Shown: positions 44,801 to 52,544 of the stretch, one piece after another
Layout: every line of letters starts with the position of its first letter
How positions within the stretch are numbered: the stretch's first letter is position 1
DNA from: Mycobacterium sp. ACS4054
GTDB taxonomy: Bacteria > Actinomycetota > Actinomycetes > Mycobacteriales > Mycobacteriaceae
Assembly (NCBI RefSeq): GCF_001667275.1
Contig: NZ_LZHV01000042.1
Coordinates: 52,807-116,806, forward strand
Direction of reading: 5' to 3'
Length of the DNA: 64,000 bases
Notes under the pieces: generated by a model
Database searches by the model: none
Seen by the model: the letters and a program-made list of their open reading frames with translations, nothing else
Told to the model about the DNA's origin: nothing
Made by a program: the position numbers and the translations under genes

Positions 44801-45214
44801 CGGCACCGCTACGTGGTGACGGTCAACGGCTACCCGGTGCCGCTGCTGGCGACCGACAACCCCGATATCCACGTGGGCGGGGTGCGGTTCAAGGCCTGGC
44901 AGCCGCCGAGCGCGCTGCACCCGACGATCAGCACCGACGTGCCGCTGCAGTTCGAGCTCGTCGACCTGACGACGGGCACCTCGCGCGGCGGGTGCACCTA
45001 TCACGTCGCGCATCCCGGCGGGCGGGCCTACGACGAGCCGCCCGTCAACGCGGTCGAGGCCGAGGCGCGCCGCGCCCGCCGCTTCGAGGCCACCGGCTTC
45101 ACCCCCGGCAAGCTCGACCTGTCCGACATCCGGGAAAAACAGGCGCGCATCTTCACCGACATCGGCGCGCCGGGCATCCTCGACCTGCGTCGCGTGCGTA
45201 CCGTTTCGCGGTAA
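41894..45214 (+). CDS. transglutaminase-like plus DUF2126 large protein (Rv2566-like)
   Basis: An 1106-residue cytoplasmic protein. Residues ~1-290 are a bacterial transglutaminase N domain plus core with the triad Cys191 ([10 protein letters not shown]), His240 (DLHAWTEV) and Asp256 (WIGLDPTSG), in the papain-like orientation found in peptidases and amide-forming enzymes. Residues ~300-1090 are DUF2126, with landmarks [69 protein letters not shown] and the C-terminal LDLRR. It overlaps the next gene by one base (TAATG). Comparative genomics places this arrangement in predicted peptide-ligation systems with ATP-grasp partners; the product is unknown. Confidence 0.93.
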   Translation: [1106 protein letters not shown]

Positions 45215-47895
45215 TGGCGTTTGCGGACATGACATTCGGCACCGGCGCACCCGCGGCGGCCGCTGGTGGCCGTCACGAAGACCGCTACGAGGACCGTTAC
45301 GACGCCGACCGCCTCCTGGCCGGCTACCGGGCCGCGCGCGCCCAGGAGGCGCTCTTCGATCTTCGGCACGGGCCGGCCGCAGGTTACGACGAATTCGTCG
45401 ACCAGGACGGCAACGTGCGGCCGGCCTGGGCCGAGCTGGCCGACACCATCGCCGAACGCGGCCGGCCGGGGCTGGACCGGCTGCGCTCGGTGGTCCGCAG
45501 CTTGATCGACAGCGACGGCATCACCTACACCGACGTCGAACCCGGCGGGCACGGGCTCGAGCCGCGGCCGTGGATCCTGGACACCCTGCCGATCGTGCTG
45601 TCCGCCGCCGAATGGGAGGCGCTGGAGGCCGGGCTGGTGCAGCGGTCGCGGCTGCTCGACGCCGTGCTCGCCGACCTGTACGGGCCGCGCAGCCTGCTCA
45701 CACAGGGTGTCCTGCGGCCGGAGCTGCTCTTCGCCCATCCCGGTTACGTGCGCGCCGCCAACGGCATCGAAGTGCCCGGGCATCACCAGCTTTTCCTGCA
45801 CGCCTGCGACGTCAGCCGGCTGCCCGACGGCACCTTTCGGGTGAACGCCGACTGGACGCAGGCGCCGTCGGGCGCCGGTTACGCGTTGGCCGACCGGCGC
45901 GTGGTCGCGCACTCGATTCCGGACCTGTACGAGAGGATCGCCCCGCGCCCTACGACGCCGTTCGCCCAGGCGTTGCGCCTGGCGCTGATCGACGCCGCGC
46001 CCGACGACGCGCAGGATCCGGTGGTGGTGGTGCTCAGCCCGGGCATCTTCTCCGAAACCGCCTTCGATCAGGCGTATCTGGCCACGCTGCTGGGCTTCCC
46101 GTTGGTGGAGAGCGCGGACCTGGTGGTGCGCGACGGCAAGATGTGGATGCGCTCGCTGGGCACGTTGAAACGGGTGGACGTGGTGCTGCGCCGGGTGGAC
46201 GCCGACTACACCGACCCGCTGGATCTGCGCGCCGACTCCCGGCTCGGGGTGGCCGGTCTGGTGGAGGCGTCGCGCCGCGGGACCGTGACCGTGGTCAACA
46301 CGCTGGGCAGTGGAATCCTGGAAAACCCTGGGCTGCTGCGGTTCCTGCCGCAGCTGTCCGAGCATCTGCTCGCCGAGGCCCCGCTGCTGCAGACGGCGCC
46401 GGTCTACTGGGGCGGCATCGACGCCGAACGCTCGCACCTGCTGGCGAACCTGTCATCGCTGCTGGTGAAGTCGACCGTCGGCGGGAAAACCCTTGTCGGG
46501 CCCACCCTTTCGTCCTATGAGTTGGCGCAGTTGGCCGGGCGCATCGAGAAGATGCCCTGGCAGTGGATCGGTCAGGAGCTGCCGCAGTTCTCGTCGGCGC
46601 CCACCGACCACGCCGGGGTGCTGTCGTCGGCCGGCGTCGGCATCCGGTTGTTCAACGTGGCCCAGCGCAGCGGGTACGCCCCGATGATCGGCGGCGTCGG
46701 CTACGTGCTGGCGCCCGGGCCGGCCGCGTATACGCTGGAAACCGTTGCGGCGAAGGATGTTTGGGTGCGTCCGACCGAGCGCGCGCGGGCCGAGGCCGTG
46801 AGCCTGCCAGCGCCGCCTGCCCCGGCGAAGACGGCCGCGGGAACCTGGGGCGTCAGCTCGCCGCGCGTGCTGTCCGACCTGTTCTGGATCGGCCGGTACG
46901 GCGAGCGCGCGGAGAACATGGCGCGGCTGCTGTTGGTCGCCCGGGACAGGTTCCACGTCTACCGGCACCAGCAGCACACCGAGGAAAGCGAGTGCGTCCC
47001 GGTGCTGTTGGCCGCACTGGGCCGGATCACCGGGACCGACACCGCCGCCGACGGCAGTCCCGTTGATGGGGCGGAGATGATCGCCGTCGCCCCTTCGACG
47101 TTGTGGTCTTTGACGGTGGATCCGGACCGGTCCGGGTCCCTGGTGCAGTCGGTGGAGGGCTTGGCGCTCGCGGCCAGGGCGGTGCGCGACCAGATGTCCA
47201 ACGACACCTGGATGGTGCTGGCCGGGGTGGAGCGCGCGCTGGCCCAGCGGCGCGAGCCGCCGGACTCGCTGGCCGAGGCCGACGCGCTGCTGGCATCGGC
47301 CCAGGTGCAGACGCTGTCCGGGATGCTGACCCTGGCCGGGGTGGCCGGCGAGTCGATGGTTCGCGACGTGGGCTGGACGATGATGGACATCGGCAAGCGC
47401 ATCGAACGTGGGCTCTGGTTGACCGCGCTGCTGCGGGAAACGCTGATCGCGGTCCGGCGCGCGGCCGCCGAACAGACGATCATCGAGGCGACGCTGGTGG
47501 CATGCGAGTCCTCGGTCATCTACCGGCGCCGCACCGTGGGCAAGGTCAGCGTCGCCGCGGTGACCGAGCTGATGCTGTTCGACGCGCAGAACCCGCGGTC
47601 GTTGCTGTATCAGGTGGAGCGACTGCGGGCCAACCTCAAGGACCTGCCCGGCGCGTCGGGTTCGTCGCGCCCGGAGCGACTGGTCGACGAGATCGGCACC
47701 CTGCTGCGCCGCTCGCATCCCGGCGAACTGGAGGCCGTCAGTGCCGACGGGCTGCGCGCCGAGCTGTCCGATCTGCTCGGTTCGGTGCACGCACAGTTGC
47801 GCGAACTGGCCGACGTCATCACCACCACGCAGCTGGCCCTGCCGGCGGTACAGCCGCTGTGGGGGCCGGACGTTCGCCGGGTGATGCCGGCCTAG
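45214..47895 (+). CDS. circularly permuted ATP-grasp (COG2308) fused to alpha-E (COG2307) protein (Rv2567-like)
   Basis: An 893-residue fusion. Residues ~25-530 are the circularly permuted ATP-grasp type 2 domain (YDEFVDQDGNVRPAWAELAD; GHHQLFLHACDVSRLPDGTFRVNADWTQAPSGAGYALADRRVV; VVVLSPGIFSETAFDQAYLA; DLVVRDGKMWMRSLGTLKRVDVVLRRVDADYTDPLDL). Residues ~560-870 are the all-helical alpha-E domain (LSDLFWIGRYGERAENMARLLLVARDR ... LLYQVERLR). It is predicted to ligate an amine or amino acid to a carboxylate using ATP. The ATG shares a base with the upstream stop, so the two proteins are made together. A glutamate/aspartate-rich pocket was not verified. Confidence 0.93.
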   Translation: MAFADMTFGTGAPAAAAGGRHEDRYEDRYDADRLLAGYRAARAQEALFDLRHGPAAGYDEFVDQDGNVRPAWAELADTIAERGRPGLDRLRSVVRSLIDSDGITYTDVEPGGHGLEPRPWILDTLPIVLSAAEWEALEAGLVQRSRLLDAVLADLYGPRSLLTQGVLRPELLFAHPGYVRAANGIEVPGHHQLFLHACDVSRLPDGTFRVNADWTQAPSGAGYALADRRVVAHSIPDLYERIAPRPTTPFAQALRLALIDAAPDDAQDPVVVVLSPGIFSETAFDQAYLATLLGFPLVESADLVVRDGKMWMRSLGTLKRVDVVLRRVDADYTDPLDLRADSRLGVAGLVEASRRGTVTVVNTLGSGILENPGLLRFLPQLSEHLLAEAPLLQTAPVYWGGIDAERSHLLANLSSLLVKSTVGGKTLVGPTLSSYELAQLAGRIEKMPWQWIGQELPQFSSAPTDHAGVLSSAGVGIRLFNVAQRSGYAPMIGGVGYVLAPGPAAYTLETVAAKDVWVRPTERARAEAVSLPAPPAPAKTAAGTWGVSSPRVLSDLFWIGRYGERAENMARLLLVARDRFHVYRHQQHTEESECVPVLLAALGRITGTDTAADGSPVDGAEMIAVAPSTLWSLTVDPDRSGSLVQSVEGLALAARAVRDQMSNDTWMVLAGVERALAQRREPPDSLAEADALLASAQVQTLSGMLTLAGVAGESMVRDVGWTMMDIGKRIERGLWLTALLRETLIAVRRAAAEQTIIEATLVACESSVIYRRRTVGKVSVAAVTELMLFDAQNPRSLLYQVERLRANLKDLPGASGSSRPERLVDEIGTLLRRSHPGELEAVSADGLRAELSDLLGSVHAQLRELADVITTTQLALPAVQPLWGPDVRRVMPA

Positions 47896-47934
47896 CGTCA
47901 AGCGGCTTCGTCGTCCTCCCGGTTCGGCGGCGCG

Positions 47935-49299
47935 TCAAACGGGGTCATCGTCATCTCCGTCGCGCAGGAATCTCTCGGGGTGGTGAAAACTGTTGGTTCG
48001 GGGTTGGCCGCGGTCCAGGTGTGCCGGGGGTAGCCATTCGGTTTCGCCTCGGGCGTTGGTCCTTGTGGTCCAGCCTTTTTCGGCGAGTCGGTTGTCCGGG
48101 CCGCAGGCCAGGGTCAGGTCGTCGACGTCGGTGCGGTGGGTGGCGGTCCAGCCGCGGACGTGGTGGACCTGGCTGTGGTAGGCCGGCGCATCACATCCCG
48201 GCCGCGTGCAGCCACGATCCTTGGCGTACAACATGATTCGCTGCGCCGGCGAGGCGAAGCGTTTGGTGTGGTGCAGCGTTAGCGACCGGCCCTTGTCGAA
48301 GATCGCCAGGTAATGGTGGGCGTGGCCGGCCCAGCGGATCACATCGGCCATCGGCACCAGGGTGCCGCCGGCGGTCAAGGCCTTACCGGCGGCGGCCTCG
48401 AGGTCCTGCAAGGTGGTGGTCACCACGATCGACACCGGCAGCCCGTTGTGCTGACCCAGATTGCCCGACGCCAACAACCCGCGCAGGCCGGCCACGAACG
48501 CGTCATGGTTGCGTTGGGCGGTGCTGCGGGTGTCACGGCGCACCGCCTCCTCATCGGGAGTCGCATCGACCACCGGGGTCTCGTCGTCGGGGTTGCACGC
48601 CCCGGGGGCCGCCAGCTTGGCCAGCATCGCCTCGATGGCGGCCCGCAACTCCGGGGTGAGCAGGCCGCTGAGGCGCGACATGCCGTCGAAGTCCTGCTTG
48701 CCCAACGTGATTCCGCGCTTGCGGGCCCGCTCGGCGTCGCTGAATTCCCCGTCGGGGTGCAGCCAGTCCATCACCCGCCGGGCGTATTTGGCCAACTCGT
48801 CGGGCCGATACCCGGCGGCCTTGGCGGCCAGGTCGGCTTCGGCGGCCTGGCGGGTCAACGCGTCGACCTCGGCCGGCAGCTGGGCCAGGAAGCCGCGGAT
48901 CACGTTGACGTGGCCGTCGCCGATCAGTCCCGCGCGCTGGCCGGCCGCGGTCGCGCTCAATTTCGGCGGCAACGGCTCGCCGGTCAGCGCCCGGCGCTGC
49001 CCGAGTTCGCGGGCTTCCCCGATGCGCCGGGCGGCCTCGGCCTTGGTGATGCGCAACCGGTCGGCCAGCCCCGTCGGCAGCGAGCCGCCCAGCTCCTCGG
49101 CACTGCCCTGCGCGTCGAGCTGGTTGATCAGCGCGTGCTGGGGCGTGCGCAGCTGGCGGGCCACGCTTTCCACCCGCTCCAAGACGCGCAACCGCTCCGG
49201 CGTGGTGAGCACGTCAAACGACAACTCGCACAAGCGGTCCGCATCGTCGCCGAGCGCGTCGATGACCTCGACGATCTCCTCACGACTGCTCGCACCCAT
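47935..49299 (-). CDS. DUF222/HNH endonuclease, REP13E12 family
   Basis: A 454-residue protein of the 13E12 repeat family, present in many copies in mycobacteria and a known prophage/REP insertion context. The N-terminal DUF222 domain is all-helical ([42 protein letters not shown]). The C-terminal HNH domain reads [21 protein letters not shown] then [13 protein letters not shown], with its HH and N residues and two Cys pairs intact, so it is probably active. It separates the ATP-grasp gene from its usual partners at 50-52 kb. The ATG at 49299 was chosen over a GTG at 49305 because the -10 box ends right at that GTG. Confidence 0.92.
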   Translation of the reverse strand: MGASSREEIVEVIDALGDDADRLCELSFDVLTTPERLRVLERVESVARQLRTPQHALINQLDAQGSAEELGGSLPTGLADRLRITKAEAARRIGEARELGQRRALTGEPLPPKLSATAAGQRAGLIGDGHVNVIRGFLAQLPAEVDALTRQAAEADLAAKAAGYRPDELAKYARRVMDWLHPDGEFSDAERARKRGITLGKQDFDGMSRLSGLLTPELRAAIEAMLAKLAAPGACNPDDETPVVDATPDEEAVRRDTRSTAQRNHDAFVAGLRGLLASGNLGQHNGLPVSIVVTTTLQDLEAAAGKALTAGGTLVPMADVIRWAGHAHHYLAIFDKGRSLTLHHTKRFASPAQRIMLYAKDRGCTRPGCDAPAYHSQVHHVRGWTATHRTDVDDLTLACGPDNRLAEKGWTTRTNARGETEWLPPAHLDRGQPRTNSFHHPERFLRDGDDDDPV

Positions 49300-49305
49300 A
49301 CCCAC

Positions 49306-49311
49306 ACACTA
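49306..49311 (-). promoter_or_regulatory. -10 box for leaderless REP13E12 HNH gene
   Basis: Minus-strand TAGTGT ends six bases before the ATG at 49299. No LexA box was found here, unlike some M. tuberculosis 13E12 genes. Confidence 0.5.
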
Positions 49312-49374
49312 GGAACACCCACCGACAAAAATGCCCGCCCTGTGACTCTTGGAACTAAAGTGACACAAGGGATT

Positions 49375-50058
49375 TCAAGAGCGAACGGGCACCGGCCGGT
49401 CCGGGCCGACACCCCGGTACCGGTGCGGATCGGGCATCCGGCGCCGGCGCACCATGTGCACCAGCACCAGCACCGACATCACGGCGGCGTAGATGCACCA
49501 CACCGACGCGAACGCCTCGAAATAGAACATAGCGACGAGCACCAGCCCCACCAGGTTCGCCAAACCGAACACCACGATGGAGCGATAGCCCGACATCAGG
49601 GCCGGCCCGATGACGGCGAGGATGTAGAGCACCGCCCACAGATAACTGTCGCGGGAGGCGGTCTGGTATTCCAGCACGTGCGGGCACCTCGTCACCCCGA
49701 CCGGTTTGGCCAGGACGACGACGGCCAGGTAGGCCGACACCACCGCGCCGAGCACCGCGAAGGGCGCCACCCGTAACCGCGCCCCGCGCGGCTCGAGCAT
49801 CAGGATCGCCACGGGCACCAGCAGTGGAAGCACCGGCAGCGCGATGAACACGTAGGCGTGCATGGCGAAGTTCGCGAACCCGGCCGAGACAACGCGATTG
49901 GGCCACACCGCCGCCTCGAGGAACTGGTGGACCGAGAACACCGCCGGCAGCGAAGCGAAAGGCACCTCACGCCAGTGCTTCACCTCGCGCAGGCTCGCCA
50001 CCGCAACCGGCACGAGGGCGGTGCCCACCACCAGATCGGCGGTGATGGAAAAGCACAT
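49375..50058 (-). CDS. seven-helix integral membrane protein, function unknown
   Basis: A 227-residue protein with about seven hydrophobic segments, beginning MCFSITADLVVGTALVPVAVAS and containing the motif VPFASLPAVFSVHQFLEAAVW. The short loops carry conserved-looking H/E/W residues (HQFLEAAVW, CPHVLEYQ). A basic C-terminal tail (VRRRRMPDPHRYRG) follows. I think it belongs to an uncharacterised family of small membrane proteins (DUF6629-like), but that is from memory. It is inserted with the HNH gene between parts of a cluster that is contiguous in M. tuberculosis. The stop of the metallopeptidase upstream is eight bases away, so it may be co-transcribed with that gene. Confidence 0.78.
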   Translation of the reverse strand: MCFSITADLVVGTALVPVAVASLREVKHWREVPFASLPAVFSVHQFLEAAVWPNRVVSAGFANFAMHAYVFIALPVLPLLVPVAILMLEPRGARLRVAPFAVLGAVVSAYLAVVVLAKPVGVTRCPHVLEYQTASRDSYLWAVLYILAVIGPALMSGYRSIVVFGLANLVGLVLVAMFYFEAFASVWCIYAAVMSVLVLVHMVRRRRMPDPHRYRGVGPDRPVPVRS

Positions 50059-50066
50059 CGCCCAGC

Positions 50067-51122
50067 CTAACCCGCGATGGCTGCGGGTCCGCGCGCGTCT
50101 GAGGTCATCTCGTCGATCACGGTGTAGATGAACTTCATCTTCTCCAGCACCGCGACCGGCAACACGAACGGGTACAGGTCATCGTGGCCCATCGACCGGT
50201 TCACCATGTTCAACGACCACGACAGCGGCAGCCACATGTCGATGATCGTCTGAAAAGCGCTGGGCCCCAACGCCGGCCGGTCGAACGTCGCCGATGCCGA
50301 CGCGAAGCCGCACCACGCCGAGGTGTCCAGGGTGTCGCGGATGTGCAGGTAGTGGGCGAAGGTCTCGGCCCAGTCCTCGGCGGGATGCATGGTGGCGTAG
50401 GAGGACACGAAGTCCTCTTGCCAGCCCTCGGGTGCGCCCTCGCTGTAATGGCGGTCGAGTGCCTCCTGATAGTCCGCGTCGGGATCGCCGAACAGCTCGT
50501 TGAAGCGCACCAGGTAGTCGCTGGACGGGGCGATCAGCCGGTAGAAGTAGTAGTGGCCGATCTCGTGCCGGAAGTGTCCGAGCAGAGTGCGGTACGGCTC
50601 CTCCATCTCGACCCGCAGCTGCTCGCGGTGCACGTCGTCGCCCTCGGCCAGGTCCAGGGTGATCACGCCGTTGTCATGGCCGGTGAACACCTTCTCCTTC
50701 GCGCTGGAGAGCAGGTGGAAGGCCAACCCCTGCTCGGGATCCTCCTCGCGCCCGATGATCGGCAGCTTGAGCTCGTGCAGCTCGGCGATCAGCCGCCGCT
50801 TGGCCGCCTCGGCGCGGGCGAACTCGGCCAGGCCGGCGGTGTCGGCGTCGTTGGGCCGCACGGTGGTCAGCGCGCAGGACGTGCACAGCAGCCGCGGGTT
50901 GTTGACGGGAACCAGCCAATTGCATTCGGCCAGTTGCAGATTGGCGCACAGCTGATACTCGGCGGCATCCACGAAACCGGCGTGCTCGCCGGCGTTCTCC
51001 TCGGCGATCACCAGCAGGGCCATCTGCTCGAGCGAAAACCCCAGCGCGCTGCCGCAATTCAGGCAGGTGGAGTTCTCGAACGTCAGGCGCTGGCCGCAGT
51101 TCGGGCAGTTGAAGTCACGCAT
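50067..51122 (-). CDS. zinc-ribbon putative zinc metallopeptidase (Rv2568c-like)
   Basis: A 351-residue protein. A zinc ribbon uses C6, C9, C20 and C23 (MRDFNCPNCGQ ... STCLNCGSALGF) at the N terminus. A central gluzincin-type motif HEIGH (His186, Glu187, His190) lies in LLGHFRHEIGHYYFYR. Downstream acidic/His residues in FVSSYATMHPAEDWAETFAHYLHI could supply the third ligand. No signal peptide, so it acts in the cytoplasm, probably cleaving peptides made or modified by the neighbouring transglutaminase/ATP-grasp proteins (inference). The ATG at 51122 has AGGGAG nine bases upstream; an ATG at 51131 lies too close to it. It overlaps the transglutaminase stop by eight bases. Confidence 0.9.
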   Translation of the reverse strand: MRDFNCPNCGQRLTFENSTCLNCGSALGFSLEQMALLVIAEENAGEHAGFVDAAEYQLCANLQLAECNWLVPVNNPRLLCTSCALTTVRPNDADTAGLAEFARAEAAKRRLIAELHELKLPIIGREEDPEQGLAFHLLSSAKEKVFTGHDNGVITLDLAEGDDVHREQLRVEMEEPYRTLLGHFRHEIGHYYFYRLIAPSSDYLVRFNELFGDPDADYQEALDRHYSEGAPEGWQEDFVSSYATMHPAEDWAETFAHYLHIRDTLDTSAWCGFASASATFDRPALGPSAFQTIIDMWLPLSWSLNMVNRSMGHDDLYPFVLPVAVLEKMKFIYTVIDEMTSDARGPAAIAG

Positions 51123-52056
51123 GGAGCACATCTCCCTCGAAGGGCACCACGTCGACCGCGACGTCGATCACACTGTGTTCGGAGTCGGTGTAGATGATGC
51201 CCCGCAGCGGCGGCACGTCGGCGTAGTCGCGGCCGCGTCCGACGATGATGTAACGCTCGTCGACCAGCTGGTCGTTGGTTGGGTCGAGCCCGAGCCATTC
51301 GTACTGGCCGGGCTCCTGCGGTGTCCACACCGCCGCCCAGGCGTGGGTGGCGTCAATACCGATCATTCGATCCTTCCCCGGTGGCGGGTCGGTGGCCAGG
51401 TAGCCGGACACGTAGCTGGCTGCAAGACCGTTGGCGCGCAGGCAGGCGATTGCCAGCCGTGCAAAGTCCTGACATACCCCCTCCCGGGCCGCCAGAACCT
51501 CTTTTACCCCGGTGGAAATCGTGGTGGACCCCGAGCGGTAGGTGAAGTCGGCGAAAATCCGCGATGTGAGGTCGCGCAGCACATCGACCAGCGGGCGCTC
51601 CGGGGCGAAACTGGGCGCCGCGTATTCGCGGACCTCATCGGTGATCTCGGGCGGAATCAGGTCCAAGGTGAACTCGACGGCCAGCGCCCCCTTGCCCCCC
51701 GTCGGCCGGGAGGCCTCCCACGGTTGAACCGCCGGGCCGCTGGTGTAGCGCCCCGGTGCCGGCGGATACGCGTCGACGATGGAGTCGCTGGTGACGATCA
51801 GGGTGTGGTGCGGCTCGGTGACGTGGAAATACGAGCTGATGTTGCCGTACACGTCGAAGCTGGTGGAGACGTCGGCTGGGGCGGGGTCGATGGTCAGCCG
51901 GTGGGCGATGCAGCGCTGCCGTGCCGAGTCGCGCGGGGTGAGGAAGCCACGGCCGTAGGAGCTGGTCACGACGTCGGAGTAGCGGTACTCGGTGCGGTGG
52001 GTGACTCGATGGCGGCGGGCGCCCCCGGCATCAGCTTCAAGCACAAGGCTGATCAC
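51115..52056 (-). CDS. transglutaminase-like protein (Rv2569c-like)
   Basis: About 313 residues. A bacterial transglutaminase N-terminal beta domain (HRTEYRYSDVVTSSYGRGFL) is followed by the core with the catalytic triad Cys195 (AREGVCQDFARLAI), His238 (GIDATHAWAAVW) and Asp257 (WLGLDPTNDQ). Such proteins are predicted amide-bond hydrolases or transferases paired with the ATP-grasp/alpha-E protein. Start uncertain: GTG 52056 or GTG 52044; both add ~15-20 residues before the conserved HRTEYRYS. Neither has a clear ribosome binding site. It forms an operon with the zinc metallopeptidase downstream. Confidence 0.9.
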   Translation of the reverse strand: MISLVLEADAGGARRHRVTHRTEYRYSDVVTSSYGRGFLTPRDSARQRCIAHRLTIDPAPADVSTSFDVYGNISSYFHVTEPHHTLIVTSDSIVDAYPPAPGRYTSGPAVQPWEASRPTGGKGALAVEFTLDLIPPEITDEVREYAAPSFAPERPLVDVLRDLTSRIFADFTYRSGSTTISTGVKEVLAAREGVCQDFARLAIACLRANGLAASYVSGYLATDPPPGKDRMIGIDATHAWAAVWTPQEPGQYEWLGLDPTNDQLVDERYIIVGRGRDYADVPPLRGIIYTDSEHSVIDVAVDVVPFEGDVLHA

Positions 52057-52148
52057 ATCACACACCGGGCGGTTGCGCGCCGTTCGCGCCGCGAAACCGT
52101 TTGCCAATACAGCGGCACTCGTGGCCAAACCGGGAGCACAATCGAATT

Positions 52149-52538
52149 GTGGCCACGTGGTACGACGTCGCCCGCATCGTGAACGAGCTGGCACTCACCT
52201 CGGAGCCGTCACCGCATGACTGGCGGGTCGGCAAGAAGTTGCTGGCCTGGGAGCGGCCGCTGCGCCCGTCTGAGCGCGACGAGCTGGCGCGGGGCGGGTC
52301 GGAACCGCCCGAGGGCGACATCCTGGGCGTGCGGGTGTCCGACGAGGGCGTCAAGTTCGGGTTGATCGCCGACGAGCCGACCGTGTATTTCACCACCCCG
52401 CATTTCGACGGCTATCCGGCGGTGCTGGTCAAGCTGTCCGCGATCTCGGTCCGCGACCTCGAGGAGCTGATAACCGAGGCGTGGCTGACCCAGGCCCCGC
52501 GGAAGTTGGTCCAGGAGTTTCTGGCCGACTCCCGCTGA
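52149..52538 (+). CDS. MmcQ/YjbR-like protein (Rv2570-like)
   Basis: A 129-residue cytoplasmic protein of the MmcQ/YjbR fold, a double-wing DNA-binding-like alpha/beta fold of unknown role. Landmarks are TWYDVARIVNELALTSEPSP, DWRVGKKLLAWERPLR, VKFGLIADEPTVYFTTPHFDGYPAVLVKLSAI and LEELITEAWLTQAPRKLVQEF. Length equals M. tuberculosis Rv2570. The GTG at 52149 is in frame with CACAAT six bases upstream, a weak -10 for a leaderless message. Confidence 0.88.
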   Translation: MATWYDVARIVNELALTSEPSPHDWRVGKKLLAWERPLRPSERDELARGGSEPPEGDILGVRVSDEGVKFGLIADEPTVYFTTPHFDGYPAVLVKLSAISVRDLEELITEAWLTQAPRKLVQEFLADSR

Positions 52539-52544
52539 AGCTCC

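Noticed and set aside
41825..45250. A 1141-codon open frame on the minus strand opposite the transglutaminase/DUF2126 gene
   Set aside because: It is almost exactly antisense to a gene with clear domains, and its residues are dominated by R, G, A, V, H and D as expected from reading high-GC codons backwards. No motif was seen.
49300..49305. GTG at 49305 as the start of the HNH gene
   Set aside because: It directly abuts the -10 box TAGTGT, so it would lie upstream of the transcript start; ATG 49299 fits better.
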